Positions 36,901 to 46,194 are shown, counted from the stretch's first letter. The stretch is DNA of 64,000 nt from Xenopus tropicalis (GCF_000004195.4 NC_030681.2:142162006-142226005); one strand, 5' to 3'. The notes: generated from the sequence alone by a model not told the origin. Made by a program: numbers and translations.

Positions 36901-37606
36901 GTTTAGCAGTTTTATCGACTACTAGTTCATGGGGAACCCACTGGGCCCAACACGGAACTTTTACTTTCTGTGCAGTGTTATGCATAATGTTTTTTCCCTT
37001 TAATGATTTCCCTGACTATTGGCCAGTCCATGCTATTCTCTATCTAACATTTGAGAGTTGGATAATTATAACACAATTACATAAAGATGTTGAAGTTCTT
37101 GTGCATGCTAAAAAATAAAATCTCTCTAAAAGGGCCGGATCTGGCAATTGGGCCTCCAGCTGTTCTACCCTGGCCTAGATAATGTAATGTATTACAATTA
37201 CTGCTTCAAATCATTTTTAAAAGTGCCACTTATTAAATACTACAGGAAACTCCTTCTTGAACTACAACTCCCATCAGCCCCTGGCCACACCCACAGTACT
37301 ACTATCACCATGAAAGTCAATTTGGGACCTGGAGTGCAACAGCTGGGGGCAGTAGGCTGGAAGTTCCTTCTATCTCCTGCTACAGTGGCTGCTGGGAGAT
37401 GTAGTCCAGGGAGCCAATGGTAGAAGGCCTGGCTTCCCATAACGTGGGGCCGCAGTACTTACTAGCCTAGGCTTCTTCTTGGGGGCCAGTTTGTCATAGA
37501 AGGCCTTGGCGTCCTTAGGATCTTCGCTTTGCACTACATTGGACACCTCCTGTTTGGACGGTGAAGTCGGTGCGACAGAGGTATTCCCTGCGGCAATGTC
37601 GCTCAT
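27619..37606 (-). CDS. nt5c1b: NT5C1B, cytosolic 5'-nucleotidase 1 (six coding exons)
   Basis: This is a cytosolic IMP/AMP 5'-nucleotidase that dephosphorylates AMP to adenosine. The exons, in transcript order on the reverse strand, are 37463-37606, 36715-36882, 30412-30541, 29050-29172, 28138-28322 and 27619-27978. They join in frame to 369 codons ending TAA. Landmarks are APKKKP at 41-46, [15 protein letters not shown] at 129-143, [14 protein letters not shown] at 156-169, [12 protein letters not shown] at 213-224, [15 protein letters not shown] at 284-298 and FFDDQMFH at 329-336. All are hallmarks of the NT5C1A/1B family. The length matches NT5C1A (about 368), not human NT5C1B (about 610, with a long N-terminal extension). 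The neighbouring RDH14 on the same strand argues for the 1B locus, so I call it nt5c1b and leave paralogue assignment slightly open. All introns are GT..AG. Confidence 0.92.
27979..28137 (-). other. NT5C1B intron 5
   Basis: Short intron with GTATAA donor and CCATAG acceptor on the reverse strand. No insertion is seen. Confidence 0.85.
28138..28322 (-). CDS. nt5c1b: NT5C1B coding exon 5
   Basis: This exon encodes [12 protein letters not shown] through NKPLAQ, including the [12 protein letters not shown] core (residues 213-224) that is shared by the family and lies at the catalytic/substrate centre. The acceptor is ATCCAG and the donor GTATAA. Confidence 0.92.
28323..29049 (-). other. NT5C1B intron 4
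   Basis: GT..AG intron with no clear repeat. Confidence 0.8.
29050..29172 (-). CDS. nt5c1b: NT5C1B coding exon 4
   Basis: This exon encodes [21 protein letters not shown] through EKVQEAIAE. The acceptor is ATATAG and the donor GTAAGA. Split codons at both ends rejoin correctly with exons 3 and 5. Confidence 0.92.
29173..30411 (-). other. NT5C1B intron 3
   Basis: GT..AG intron. It includes a run of 17 C at 29954-29970 (G on the transcribed strand) and otherwise nothing recognised. Confidence 0.8.
30412..30541 (-). CDS. nt5c1b: NT5C1B coding exon 3
   Basis: The exon begins [20 protein letters not shown] and runs to NHYG, ending with one base of a split glycine codon. The acceptor is CCTTAG and the donor GTTAGT. 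It carries the conserved [19 protein letters not shown] segment. An 82-bp tandem array begins only about 45 bases upstream of the acceptor. Confidence 0.92.
30585..31300. repeat. 82-bp tandem array, nine units, in NT5C1B intron 2
   Basis: GGCTATTATC recurs at 30623, 30705, 30787, 30869, 30951, 31033, 31115, 31197 and about 31280, a strict 82-bp period with few substitutions. The array ends about 45 bases from the exon 3 acceptor and places purine-rich sequence just upstream of it in the transcript. Confidence 0.95.
31345..31425. mobile_element. Fragment of the GGGGAGATTAGTCG MITE
   Basis: GGGGAGATTAGTCG and its inverse GCGACTAATCTCCC face each other across a short core, as in the full copy at 38163-38361. 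Confidence 0.7.
31426..33478. other. Intronic, scattered repeat scraps
   Basis: Tails with AGAGCTGCAGAATATG (31618) and AGAGCTGCGGAATATG (32738) occur. 31810 has CAGTGCTGTCCAACAT, a possible hAT end. 32519-32543 ends TTAGTTCTCCTTTAA, a TTAA-type MITE end. Nothing else is recognised. Confidence 0.45.
33479..34057. mobile_element. TTAA-flanked MITE, 579 bp
   Basis: It begins TTAAAGGGGAACTCAAGC and ends GGAGTTTCCCTTTAA. The interior GTCACAAAGTAGTCAGCCAG and GGGGGCGGGGCTTAGGGAAC recurs in the copy at 58712. Confidence 0.85.
34289..34541. mobile_element. TAA-flanked MITE (Harbinger-like)
   Basis: It starts GGGGCTGATTTACTAATCCA and ends with the inverse GGATTAGTAAATGTGCCCC, with TAA on both sides. 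The interior is rich in CGAAAATTTTGCGAC-type words. The 90-codon frame inside is not a gene. Confidence 0.82.
35475..35542 (-). mobile_element. End fragment of the CAGGTATGGG TIR family
   Basis: GGATAATGGGTTTCCAG followed by AGATCCCATAAC matches the right end of the family at 63040-63073. Confidence 0.55.
36149..36222. mobile_element. Short TTAA-type MITE end
   Basis: TTAAAGGGGTGGTTCACC is the canonical start of this amphibian family. It is followed after 20 bases by a GAATATGTTGGGGCTATATA tail, so two repeats abut. Confidence 0.6.
36715..36882 (-). CDS. nt5c1b: NT5C1B coding exon 2
   Basis: This exon encodes residues 49-104, beginning [17 protein letters not shown] and ending GPAFPFVK. It has an AG acceptor (tttag) and a GTAAAT donor. 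It is in phase 0 at both ends and 168 bases long. It was assembled by eye, because no long reading frame marks it. Confidence 0.92.
36883..37462 (-). other. NT5C1B intron 1
   Basis: GTAAGT donor and TTTTAG acceptor on the reverse strand. It contains GGCTGCTGGGAGATGTAGTC and AACTACAACTCCCATCAGC, a TGTAGTT-type dispersed motif common in vertebrates. Confidence 0.8.
37463..37606 (-). CDS. nt5c1b: NT5C1B coding exon 1
   Basis: This exon encodes residues 1-48, starting [10 protein letters not shown] and ending APKKKPRL, followed directly by a GTAAGT donor. The first 30 residues are low-complexity and poorly conserved. The segment from about residue 33 ([14 protein letters not shown]) resembles the NT5C1A N-terminus. 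An alternative upstream first exon encoding a longer N-terminus cannot be excluded. Confidence 0.85.
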
Positions 37607-38040
37607 GCTTCTCCCCTGGGCGTTGCTGGCGGGGGACGGGACCTTTGGGTTGCTGCGGCTGGCGGGGCAGTTGCCCTTTAGTCGACCTGATGGAGCCGGA
37701 GTAGTAGTTCGTACCTGAGGAAGGAGGAGATGGGCTGGGTACAGATACTATCAGTGTATCATCCCATTCACTGTTATTACCCAGGCTTACAGGAACTGGA
37801 TGCGCAGTCCCCTCCCACCGACTCGCACTCTCACTGCCTGGCAACTCCCAGCACTGTATGAGCGTCCGGTTGTGCCGCTTGTCTGTACCCTTGCCTCAGG
37901 CTTGGGATGGGCGCTACTAGCTGTCACCTCATGTAACCATCAGCCACTGCCCTACAGCCCGCCTGGAACCTCTCTCACCCACATTTACCCCCACATTTAC
38001 CTCACTCCCCATCAGCAGCCCGGGCTGTAACACTGCACTT
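37607..38040 (-). promoter_or_regulatory. Probable NT5C1B 5' UTR and promoter
   Basis: This is a C/G-rich stretch upstream of the NT5C1B start that contrasts with the A/T-rich surroundings. No clear TATA box or further coding exon is seen. Short open frames here have no family resemblance. Confidence 0.4.
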
Positions 38041-38162
38041 CCGCCCAAACATGTTACCTCACGCAGATCTACCATACTCCCCCATAGCAGCCTGTACTTC
38101 CAGCAATATATGCTGCAACCTAGACTTCTGTCATCTGTACACCCTGTACTGTGTCACCCTAA

Positions 38163-38361
38163 GAGCTCTGGCACACGGGGAGATTAGTCGCCCGCGACAA
38201 ATCTCCCGTGTCTTGGGCGACTAATCTCCCCGGATTGCCATCCCACCGGCGAAAATGTAAATCGCCGGTGGGATGGCAGGTGATGGCAACTCTGGGAGAT
38301 TAGTCGCCTGAGACACGGGAGATTTGTCGCAGGCGACTAATCTCCCCGTGTGCCAGAGCCC
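38163..38361. mobile_element. Harbinger-like palindromic MITE, TAA duplication
   Basis: It starts GAGCTCTGGCACACGGGGAG and ends with the inverse, CTCCCCGTGTGCCAGAGCCC. TAA stands on each side (38160-38162 and 38362-38364). A second inner palindrome (ATCCCACCGGCG and CGCCGGTGGGAT) gives a nested hairpin. Confidence 0.9.
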
Positions 38362-38364
38362 TAA

Positions 38365-38592
38365 AGGTGGCGACACACGTGGCGATTTGCGATCTTTACA
38401 ATCGGCCACACACTTTTCAGACGCCTTCTATGGCACCCGATCAAAATCTTTTAACCCGCCCGATCGGCGAGTCGACCGATATCAGCAGCTTCCTGCGATA
38501 TCGGTTGACTCGCCGACTTGCCATAAACACACTGAATATCGTACGAAACGAGGTTTCATACGATATTATCGGTGCGTGTATGGCCAGCTAAA
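38365..38592. mobile_element. GGTGGC(C/G)ACACACG MITE, first of two tandem copies
   Basis: It begins AGGTGGCGACACACGTGG and ends GTGTATGGCCAGCTAA. The interior matches the next copy closely from GATCAAAATCTTTTAAC through GAGGTTTCATACGATATTAT. Confidence 0.82.
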
Positions 38593-38911
38593 GGTGGCCA
38601 CACACGTGGCGATCTGACGATCTCGCACGAAACATCGTCAGATCCGCCACACACCGTTCAGGGCTGAAATGGCAGATAAGGAGGTAGAAACAATAGGATT
38701 TCTACCTCCTGCCGATTCAGCCCTGACGGCAGATTTTGCTCAGGCGCCTTCTATGGCACCCGATCAAAATCTTTTAACTGGCCCGATCAGCGAGTCGACC
38801 GATATCAGCAGCTTCCTGCGATACCAGTCGACTCGCGGACTTGCCATACACGCACCGAATATCGTACGAAACGAGGTTTCATACAATATTATCGGTGCGT
38901 GTATGGCCAGC
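38593..38911. mobile_element. GGTGGCCACACACG MITE, second tandem copy
   Basis: It begins AGGTGGCCACACACGTGGCG and ends GTGTATGGCCAGCTTAA. It carries about 90 extra bases near its left end compared with the first copy and otherwise differs by scattered substitutions. Confidence 0.82.
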
Positions 38912-39031
38912 TTAATGTGTTTATTATTTGGTCGCACAAACTTATCAGCTTCCCTGGTTTTATCTTGTAATCTATACAGCTTCTATTGTACTGTACTGCC
39001 ACCCAAATATTGCCCTGCCTGGCCTGTTCCT

Positions 39032-39375
39032 TAAGTGGCCATACATGTAAAGGTCTGCTCGCATGGCGATGTTGCCAAGTGAGGGGATCTTCTCCCGATA
39101 TCCCCACCTACGGGTGGGAGATATGGGGTGAATTCAGACTAATTCGGTTGATTGGCTCTGGGGCCAAACGATCGAATTAGAACACCGGTAATAATAGGCA
39201 AAATCGGTTCGGGAACCACATCAACGAGCCAATGCAGTCCCCGATCCGACCAAATTTTTTAACCTGCCCGATTGAGATCTGGCCCGTCGTTTGTGCCCCT
39301 ACACGGGCCGATTAGCTGCCGAATCTGTCTAAGGGACTGATATCGGCAGCTACATTCGGCCCATGTATGGTCACC
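39032..39375. mobile_element. Related TGGCCATAC MITE
   Basis: It begins TAAGTGGCCATACATGTAAA and ends CATGTATGGTCACCTTTA. It is rich in GATCTGGCCCG and CCGATATCGG words typical of the group. Confidence 0.65.
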
Positions 39376-39449
39376 TTTACAATAATGCCACTCAGATTTG
39401 CAAATGATCTGCTGGGTGTATATGTACAACTCTTAAGTTTGTATCTAAG

Positions 39450-39664
39450 GGACAGGTTTATTAAAATGTGAGATTAGAGTGTAATACATAAAAAAAAGTC
39501 ACTCTATTCATTCCTATGGGATTTTTAGAAGCGTATTTATCAGACGTTGGACTCTAACTTTTATCAGTTGATAAATATGCTTCTAAAGATACCATAGGAA
39601 TTAATAGAACGTGGATGAGTTTTTATGTAATAGGCTGTAAACTCACATTTTCATAAATCTGTCC
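39450..39664. mobile_element. GGACAG-ended MITE
   Basis: It starts GGACAGGTTTATTAAAATGT and ends with the near-inverse TTTTCATAAATCTGTCC. The inner arms are also partly complementary. Confidence 0.7.
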
Positions 39665-40354
39665 ATTAGATACAAGCTAAAAATAGCCCCTTTAGTGTAC
39701 TGTCACCCCCAACTTGTTACTGTACTGTCCACATAGCCAGTGTCACTGGGTGCTAAATACTCAACACCCATTCCCCCTCATCATAATGAATTTACTGCCT
39801 GCATATTCTCACCTAAATACCAGAACCTTTTGTATTAATGTCATGTTATATTAATACTATGCCACCTAAGGCTGCTGGAGCATACACGGAGGGGGCAGAA
39901 AGTTGTAGTGCAACAATAAGTAAGTAGCAGCAGATTGCTCATCTTTGGCAAAAAAATATTGTTTTAGGGTGTACACTTTTATAAATAAACACAAGGGAGC
40001 TTTGATTTATGGAATCTTTGTCATTAGTTCTACTTTATAATTTGTGAGTCAGTTTTACACATATGTAGGGCGTATATTAACATCATATCTTTATAAACAG
40101 GCCCTTTGTGGTGTCACAGACCTGTGTCCCCCTCAGAGGAAGCCAGTGTCAGCAAACTGAGGGGTGTAAGAATGTTTTCCACTGGTTTACAATTATAGAG
40201 GGCAGTATCAGCTGCTCAGTTATTTTTGCTTCCTATTTAGAGCCTTCCTTTCCTTGTATAGTTTACATGTCCCAATAATGCCAAAGTCCCCCCCCCACCA
40301 GCAATTCTAAATTAAGCCCTAACCAGGACTGACCAAATCCTGTACTGATTTGAT
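39665..40354. other. Intergenic, nothing recognised
   Basis: No supported feature. Confidence 0.5.
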
Positions 40355-40797
40355 TTAAAGGAACAGTAACACCAAAAAATGAAAGTGTATAAAAATAATT
40401 AATATATTATGTACTATTGCCCTGCACTGGTAAAAGTTGTGTGTTTTCTTCATAAACACTACTGCAGTTATATAAATACCTTGCTGTGTAGCCATGGGGG
40501 CAGCCATTTAAATTGAAAAAAGGAGAAAAGGCACAGGTAACTAAGCAGATAACAGATAAGTAGCATAGATTCCCATTGTATTCTACACAGTTTATCTGGT
40601 ATCTTCTTATGTAACCTGTGCCTTTTCTCCCTCTTTCAATTTAAATGGTTGCCCCCATGGCTACACAGCAGCTATTTCTATTAACTATAGTAGTCTTTCT
40701 GAAGCAAACACTCAACTTTTACCAGTGCAGGGCAACAGTACATTATATTTTAATTTTTTTAAAACATTTTTATTTTTTAGTGTTACTGTTCCTTTAA
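40355..40797. mobile_element. Long palindromic TTAA-flanked MITE
   Basis: It begins TTAAAGGAACAGTAACACC and ends GTGTTACTGTTCCTTTAA. Complementarity runs deep into the interior (GTGTAGCCATGGGGGCAGCC against GGTTGCCCCCATGGCTACAC). The transcript would form a long hairpin, of the kind that can feed small-RNA pathways. Confidence 0.88.
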
Positions 40798-41796
40798 CCT
40801 TTAACTCCAGTTTTGACCTTAGTTCTTTGACCTTAGATCTTTAAGGCTACTGTGGCCTGAGGATTTTACTCTGGTGTGAAAGAATTTCAGAGGGGGCTTT
40901 AATGTGGAAGAGCTATACTGTAGTAATAAAACAATTGGGAACTGTAACTTTTTTTAAATAATATAATTTTTGTACCCCATTTTTCTTTGCATTTGTTCAC
41001 TTTTTATATATACTTGGGAATACGTTTTGGTTTATTAACATAGGACTTAGTAGAGTCAATGAAATCTAGTAAATAAACATAAGGTGCTTGTGGGATGCCT
41101 TGGGCATGCATAAAAGCAATGCAGCATAGTCATTCAGTTCAGCATAAGGCAACTGCATCAATGTCACCACATACACTGAGGCCACTGGGAGCAACATCAA
41201 AGGGGATGGTGAGGAACATGTTGCTCACAAACTGCTGGTTGGGGATCACTGCTGTAAGCCATCGCAATCCCTTTCTTTTGTGTCGGTCATAGTAGGCATC
41301 TCTGTCATATAAGTCTCCTAGTTTTAAGGCCTGCTTGTGTCCAGAAGGATAGTGATAAGTATTTAATCTGTTCCTCTAGATTGCAGAGCTGAGCAAGAGC
41401 AACTGGGGTCTAGTGAAGATAACTATTGTTTTCACAGTTTGCCAGACTATTAGTGATGCTCTGGTTGGTATTGGTAACTATGCTATATCTGATTGCTTAT
41501 GTTTTCCTTTTGAACATAAATGTGCTGTCAGATTACATGCAAACAGTTGTTTGTATAGCTGGAGTTCAGTGTTTACACAGCTCTTGCTTGCTGGTGCTAA
41601 ATGCCAACCAGCCAATTGGTCCAATATGGTAACTCTGTAACATGCTTGAATGTGGGGACATTCTGAGCCTGCTTTCTTTTTGTATATTGGTCGATAATTT
41701 AAACATTTAGTGCTTTCTTTCAGAAAGATTCCGGTGTGCACTGCAGTGTTTACAGTCCTAGTGAGGTGTGGGGCTAATATGTTAGCAAATGTTTTA
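40798..41796. other. Intergenic with one hAT scrap
   Basis: 41160-41252 matches the right end of the hAT MITE family (GAGGCCACTGGGAGCAACAT to TGGTTGGGGATCACTG). The remainder is unremarkable. Confidence 0.6.
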
Positions 41797-41798
41797 TA

Positions 41799-42013
41799 CA
41801 GTGGTGTGAAAAACTATTTGCCCCCTTCCTGATTTCTTATTCTTTTGCATGTTTGTCACACTTAAATGTTTCTGATCATCAAACACATTTAACTATTAGT
41901 CAAAGATAACACAAGTAAACACAAAATGCAGTTTTTAAATGAGGGTTATTATTATTTAGGGAGAAAAAAAATCCAAACCTACATGGCCCTGTGTGAAAAA
42001 GTAATTGCCCCCT
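41799..42013 (+). repeat. Tc1 left terminal inverted repeat
   Basis: Outer end CAGTGGTGTGAAAAACTATT; inner end CCTGTGTGAAAAAGTAATTG then CCCCC. It pairs with 43217-43432 with scattered mismatches. Confidence 0.9.
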
Positions 42014-42017
42014 GAAC

Positions 42018-43040
42018 CTAATAACTGGTTGGGCCACCCTTAGCAGCTATAACTGCAATCAAGCGTTTGCGATAACTTGCAACGAGTCTTTTACAGCGCT
42101 CTGGAGGAATTTTGGCCCACTCATCTTTGCAGAATTGTTGTAATTCAGCTTTATTTGAGGGTTTTCTAGCATGAACCGCCTTTTTAAGGTCATGCCACAA
42201 CATCTCAATAGGATTCAGGTCAGGACTTTGACTAGGCCACTCCAAAGTCTTCATTTTGTTTTTCTTCAGCCATTCAGAGGTGGATTTGCTGGTTTGTTTT
42301 GGGTCATTGTCCTGCTGCAGCACCCAAGATCGCTTCAGCTTGAGTTGACGAACAGATGGCCGGACATTCTCCTTCAGGATTTTTTGGTAGACAGTAGAAT
42401 TCATGGTTCCATCTATCACAGCAAGCCTTCCAGGTCCTGAAGCAGCAAAACAACCCCAGACCATCACACTACCACCACCATATTTTACTGTTGGTATGAT
42501 GTTCTTTTTCTGAAATGCTGTGTTACTTTTACGCCAGATGTAACGGGACACGCACCTTCCAAAAAGTTCAACTTTGGTCTCGTCGGTCCACAAGGTATTT
42601 TCCCAAAAGTCTTGGCAATCATTGAGATGTTTTTTAGCAAAATTGAGACGAGCCATAATGTTCTTTTTGCTTAAAAGTGGTTTGCGCCTTGGAAATCTGC
42701 CATGCAGGCCGTTTTTGCCCAGTCTCTTTCTTATGGTGGAGTCGTGAACACTGACCTTAATTGAGGCAAGTGAGGCCTGCAGTTCTTTAGATGTTGTCCT
42801 GGGGTCTTTTGTGGTCTCTCGGATGAGTTGTCTCTGCGCTCTTGGGGAAATTTTGGTCGGCCGGCCACTCCTGGGAAGGTTCACCACTGTTCCATGTTTT
42901 TGCCATTTGTGGATAATGGCTCTTACTGTGGTTCGCTGGAGTCCCAAAGCTTTAGAAATGGCTTTATAACCTTTACCAGACTGATAGATCTCAATTACTT
43001 TTGTTCTCATTTGTTAATGAATTTCTTTGGATCTTGGCAT
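42018..43040 (-). pseudogene. Tc1 transposase, nearly intact, stop at codon 9
   Basis: A DD34E transposase for cut-and-paste movement of the surrounding element. The natural ATG appears to be at 43038-43040 (MPRSKEIH), but the ninth codon is TAA (43014-43016). An in-frame ATG two codons later at 43008-43010 opens 330 residues to 42018. Present are the paired helix-turn-helix DNA-binding region (YKAISKALGLQRTTVRAIIH and a GRPTK linker), the first aspartate in LWTDETKVELFG, the second in QQDNDPKQTSKS and the glutamate in SPDLNPIEMLW. No other break is seen. Whether re-initiation gives a working protein is unknown; the first ten residues precede the first helix. Confidence 0.9.
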
Positions 43041-43216
43041 GATGTCTAGCTTTTGAGGTGCTTTTGGTCTACTTCTCTGTGTCAGGTAGCTCCTATTTAA
43101 GTGATTTCTTGATTGAAACAGGTGTGGCAGTAATCAGGCCTGGGGGTGACTACAGAAATTGATATTGAAATTGAAAATTGAAATTGATAAACCACAGTTA
43201 AGTCATTTTTTAACAA

Positions 43217-43432
43217 GGGGGGCAATCACTTTTTCACACAGGGCCATGTAGATTTGGAGTTTTTTTTCTCCCTTAATAACGTAAACCTTCATTTAAAAAC
43301 TGCATTTTGTGTTCAATTATGTTATCTTTGACTAACAGTTAATGGTTTTTGATGAGCAGAAACATTTAAGTGTGACAAACATGCAAAAGAATAAGAAATC
43401 AGGAAGGGGGCAAATAGTTTTTCACACCACTG
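43217..43432 (-). repeat. Tc1 right terminal inverted repeat
   Basis: Inverse of the left repeat. The inner end is GGGGGGCAATCACTTTTTCA and the outer end ATAGTTTTTCACACCACTG. Confidence 0.9.
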
Positions 43433-43651
43433 TAGTATTTATTAGTGTAGCCATCAGGCTCTGCTGCTTTGTTAGTGGGTAAGCTTTTGATAGTGGTTAA
43501 TAATTCATCATTGAGATATGGCAGTTAAAGTGGGAAAATGGACTGACCAGAGGGCCGGGAGGTGGTGGGGGTCCAGAAAGCTCTGAATGGATGGAATGCT
43601 TGTCGCAGGGTCATTTTTTTAAGTTGTGAAGTTTGCTATAGAATTGAGTAA

Positions 43652-43930
43652 AGGCGGTGTGGTCACACACGTTAAGATCCGCTCGTTTGGCGAGTTCTCA
43701 GATCTTCTCCCGAATTGCCTCCCTAAGGTGTGTTATATCTGGCTAATTGGATCCAAACGATTCAGTTACAACCACGAGTATAGGGGCCATCAGATCCAAT
43801 GGGAAAATCAAACCTGCCCAATTTTCGGCCAGATATTGATCGGGGAGGCCCATACATGGGCAGATAAGCTGCCAAATCAGTCTAAAGGGCTCAAATCAGC
43901 TTAAATCTGCCCCTGTATGGCCACCTTAAG
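43652..43930. mobile_element. GGTGTGGTCACACACG MITE
   Basis: It begins AAAGGCGGTGTGGTCACACA and ends CTGTATGGCCACCTTAAG. It belongs to the same group as the copies at 38365 and 4650. Confidence 0.7.
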
Positions 43931-44270
43931 TGTTTGTTCAGCAGTTTGTATCTTATCAATTCTTTGTGAAAGTGTTTGCTTTATAAACTGCCTTTTCAAG
44001 GCAGTAGTTGCTTTGTTGCCCATTGCAAAGCTATCACTTTCGATAGCTTGTTGTTACATCTTTGAAGAATTAAGTTGACCTCCTCTTGTTTAAGTAAAAC
44101 CAAGAATGGGTTGCTGCAATTGTCCTGTTCCAAGTTATTGATTTGCAGCATTAATTGCAAATGGTTAGTTTTGCTAGTTTAGCCTTGTGTGCTGCCATAC
44201 TTAAAAGTTCTCCCCAGATTACTGCCTTATGGGCACACCAAAAAATGGAATCAATGTTATCAGGTTGTTG
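43931..44270. other. Intergenic, nothing recognised
   Basis: No supported feature. Confidence 0.5.
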
Positions 44271-44490
44271 TTAAAGAAGAAGGAAAGACTAAATCACTGA
44301 GGGGGAGATATTAGGAGCCCACCCCCCCAGTGATTGTAATCACTTACCTGATGGCCGGTGCTCCTGGTAGGAAAAAACTGCTCCGGCCCAGCCTCTTCCT
44401 TCTGTTATGTTTCTTCAGAATCCCCGGGGGATTTTCACTTCATGTCCGAAGATCAAAGAAGTAAGAACCGTGCTACAAGAGGATTATTGT
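44271..44490. mobile_element. TTAAAGAAGAAGGAAAG repeat, left part
   Basis: It starts at a TTAA and holds ACCCCCCCAGTGATTGTAAT and CTGGTAGGAAAAAACTGCTC, words of an abundant TTAA-inserting amphibian repeat. It is truncated on the right. Confidence 0.6.
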
Positions 44491-44599
44491 GTGGTAAAAC
44501 TACTTTTGAGATGGAAAGCATCCATTTTTTCATTTACTATTCAGAGGATTTTTGAACTTATGTGAGAAAGGAAAATTATGCCCCCCAAAAAATAACTCA

Positions 44600-44996
44600 T
44601 ATGTAAGACCCTGCTTCATCTAAAGAAACCATTTTCATAAAAATATACTTTTTTGTAGTATATGCTGTTGGGTAATCCTAAATAGAAAATTGCACACAAA
44701 CAAGCCAAGGCACACATACATGCTAGGCCCCATCAGCCAATGAATGGACAGAGTTCTGCCTTTTACTCCCACACTACTTCCTGTTACAGTTAGAGCTGCA
44801 TTATTTCCTGTCAGCTGATCTCTGAGGGAGCACACAGCCCATCACTAAATGGCGGCTCAAGGGAAAGGATGTAAAAGGGCAATATTTACTGTTATATATA
44901 TTCCAGTTTGGGGAGATTCTTTAATAGGTCACTTAATATAATATAAACTATCTGTTGGTTAAGTATTCATTCTGGGGGTATAGTTTTCCTTTAATA
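44600..44996. mobile_element. TTAA-type MITE, left-truncated copy
   Basis: Nearly identical to the right three quarters of 50784-51287 (TAGGCCCCATCAGCCAATGA through TTTTCCTTTAA). About 60 bases around the middle are deleted relative to that copy. Confidence 0.85.
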
Positions 44997-44999
44997 AAT

Positions 45000-45427
45000 G
45001 TAAAACAGATGGATACTTGGGGAAGTAAAAAAGAATTAATACTCATCAAGTGACCTATGTTCTGTACATATCAGTTTCATACATTTTTGTAGGATGAGAC
45101 AGGTCCTAAGGGGGTGCATGCAATAAATAGGCGGTTGATCTGCTGATTTTCACCTGCAGGTGCCTGCAATTCATTTAACATATTCAGGGTCACTCTAACA
45201 GAGCACTAAAAAATGTGCCTTCATCAGATGTCTGATTTCTAGAGGGATTGGCTGTGACCTCATGAAAAAAAAATTGTCCTGCAAAATAGCCAATAAGCAC
45301 ACAAGCCTCAAGGGTTTTACTCAACTTTTTACAGATTGTCTAAATTGATAGCATCCATCTTTATTCAATAGAAACATGTCTGTTTCCACCAGCCATAGAC
45401 TTACTATCACCTCAATGTATGTGCTCT
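45000..45427. other. Intergenic, nothing recognised
   Basis: No supported feature. Confidence 0.5.
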
Positions 45428-45878
45428 TTAAAGGAGAAGGAAAGTCATTTTGGCATTTTACTGCCAATAGATTTGCCACATTAGTGCCACCTAGAACAAT
45501 ATATTTATTCTGCAGAAACCATTACTATACCTGAGAAAACAGCTTTAGAATCTTTCTCTTTTTGAGAAAGATAGCAGCTGCCATTTTAAGCAGTTTCCTT
45601 CCTGCAGTTCTAGCCGTTATAGCTGAGATCACACATTCCTAAGGGAGGGGGAGCAGGAGAGAGGAGAAAACTGCGCAGACTCTGGCCCCGGGAATTAAGG
45701 ATGTTTCTGAGAGAGGAAGTCAGACACTGGAACCTCATGTTTTCAAAAAAAGAGACAAGAAATCCAGTGTTTCTTTTGAATGAGAACTCAGTGCAGCGTT
45801 TCTGCGAGTGTTTATGGCTGTATTAACATAGACCTTTCTGATAAAGCTTACTTAGTTTTTCCTTTCGTTCTCCTTTAA
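45428..45878. mobile_element. TTAA-flanked MITE, 451 bp
   Basis: It begins TTAAAGGAGAAGGAAAGTC and ends TTCGTTCTCCTTTAA. A reverse fragment of the same family lies at 48655-48835. Confidence 0.85.
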
Positions 45879-46194
45879 AGGTTCTTGGCACAGTGGCTAA
45901 ATGAGCGCCTCATGGAGGAACATAGTGGACCAAATCAGGATGATTTGATCCTTTGGCCCTCAGCCCAGTGACTGGATTATAATGGTGCCCAACAGGGACC
46001 CATCAGGAGAAGACTGCGTTATTGCACTGATGTAGTCCCCGTACGAAAAAGGGATGCCAAATTTGTACTGTGATTGGCTGTTGCCTACACACATGCAGCA
46101 GCCTTTGTACATTGTGTACATTGTGTCACTGTGTATTTCAGGAGGGTGTATTCTGGCAGTATACCCAACAGTCAAGCAGTTAAAAAATGACCAC

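Larger units (their letters stand above)
41799..43432 (-). mobile_element. Full-length Tc1/mariner transposon
   Basis: A 1634-bp element bounded by CAGTGGTGTGAAAAACTATT and its inverse, with TA on each side (41797-41798 and 43433-43434). Terminal inverted repeats of about 215 bp lie at 41799-42013 and 43217-43432. Each contains an outer and an inner copy of a TGTGAAAAA-type motif, as expected of IR/DR-type Tc1 elements. It carries one transposase gene on the reverse strand. The structure is complete at both ends, which points to fairly recent insertion. Confidence 0.95.

Noticed and set aside
38324..39034. Frames of 74-121 codons with repeated MAPDQNLL
   Set aside because: The repetition comes from two tandem MITE copies, not from a repeated protein domain.
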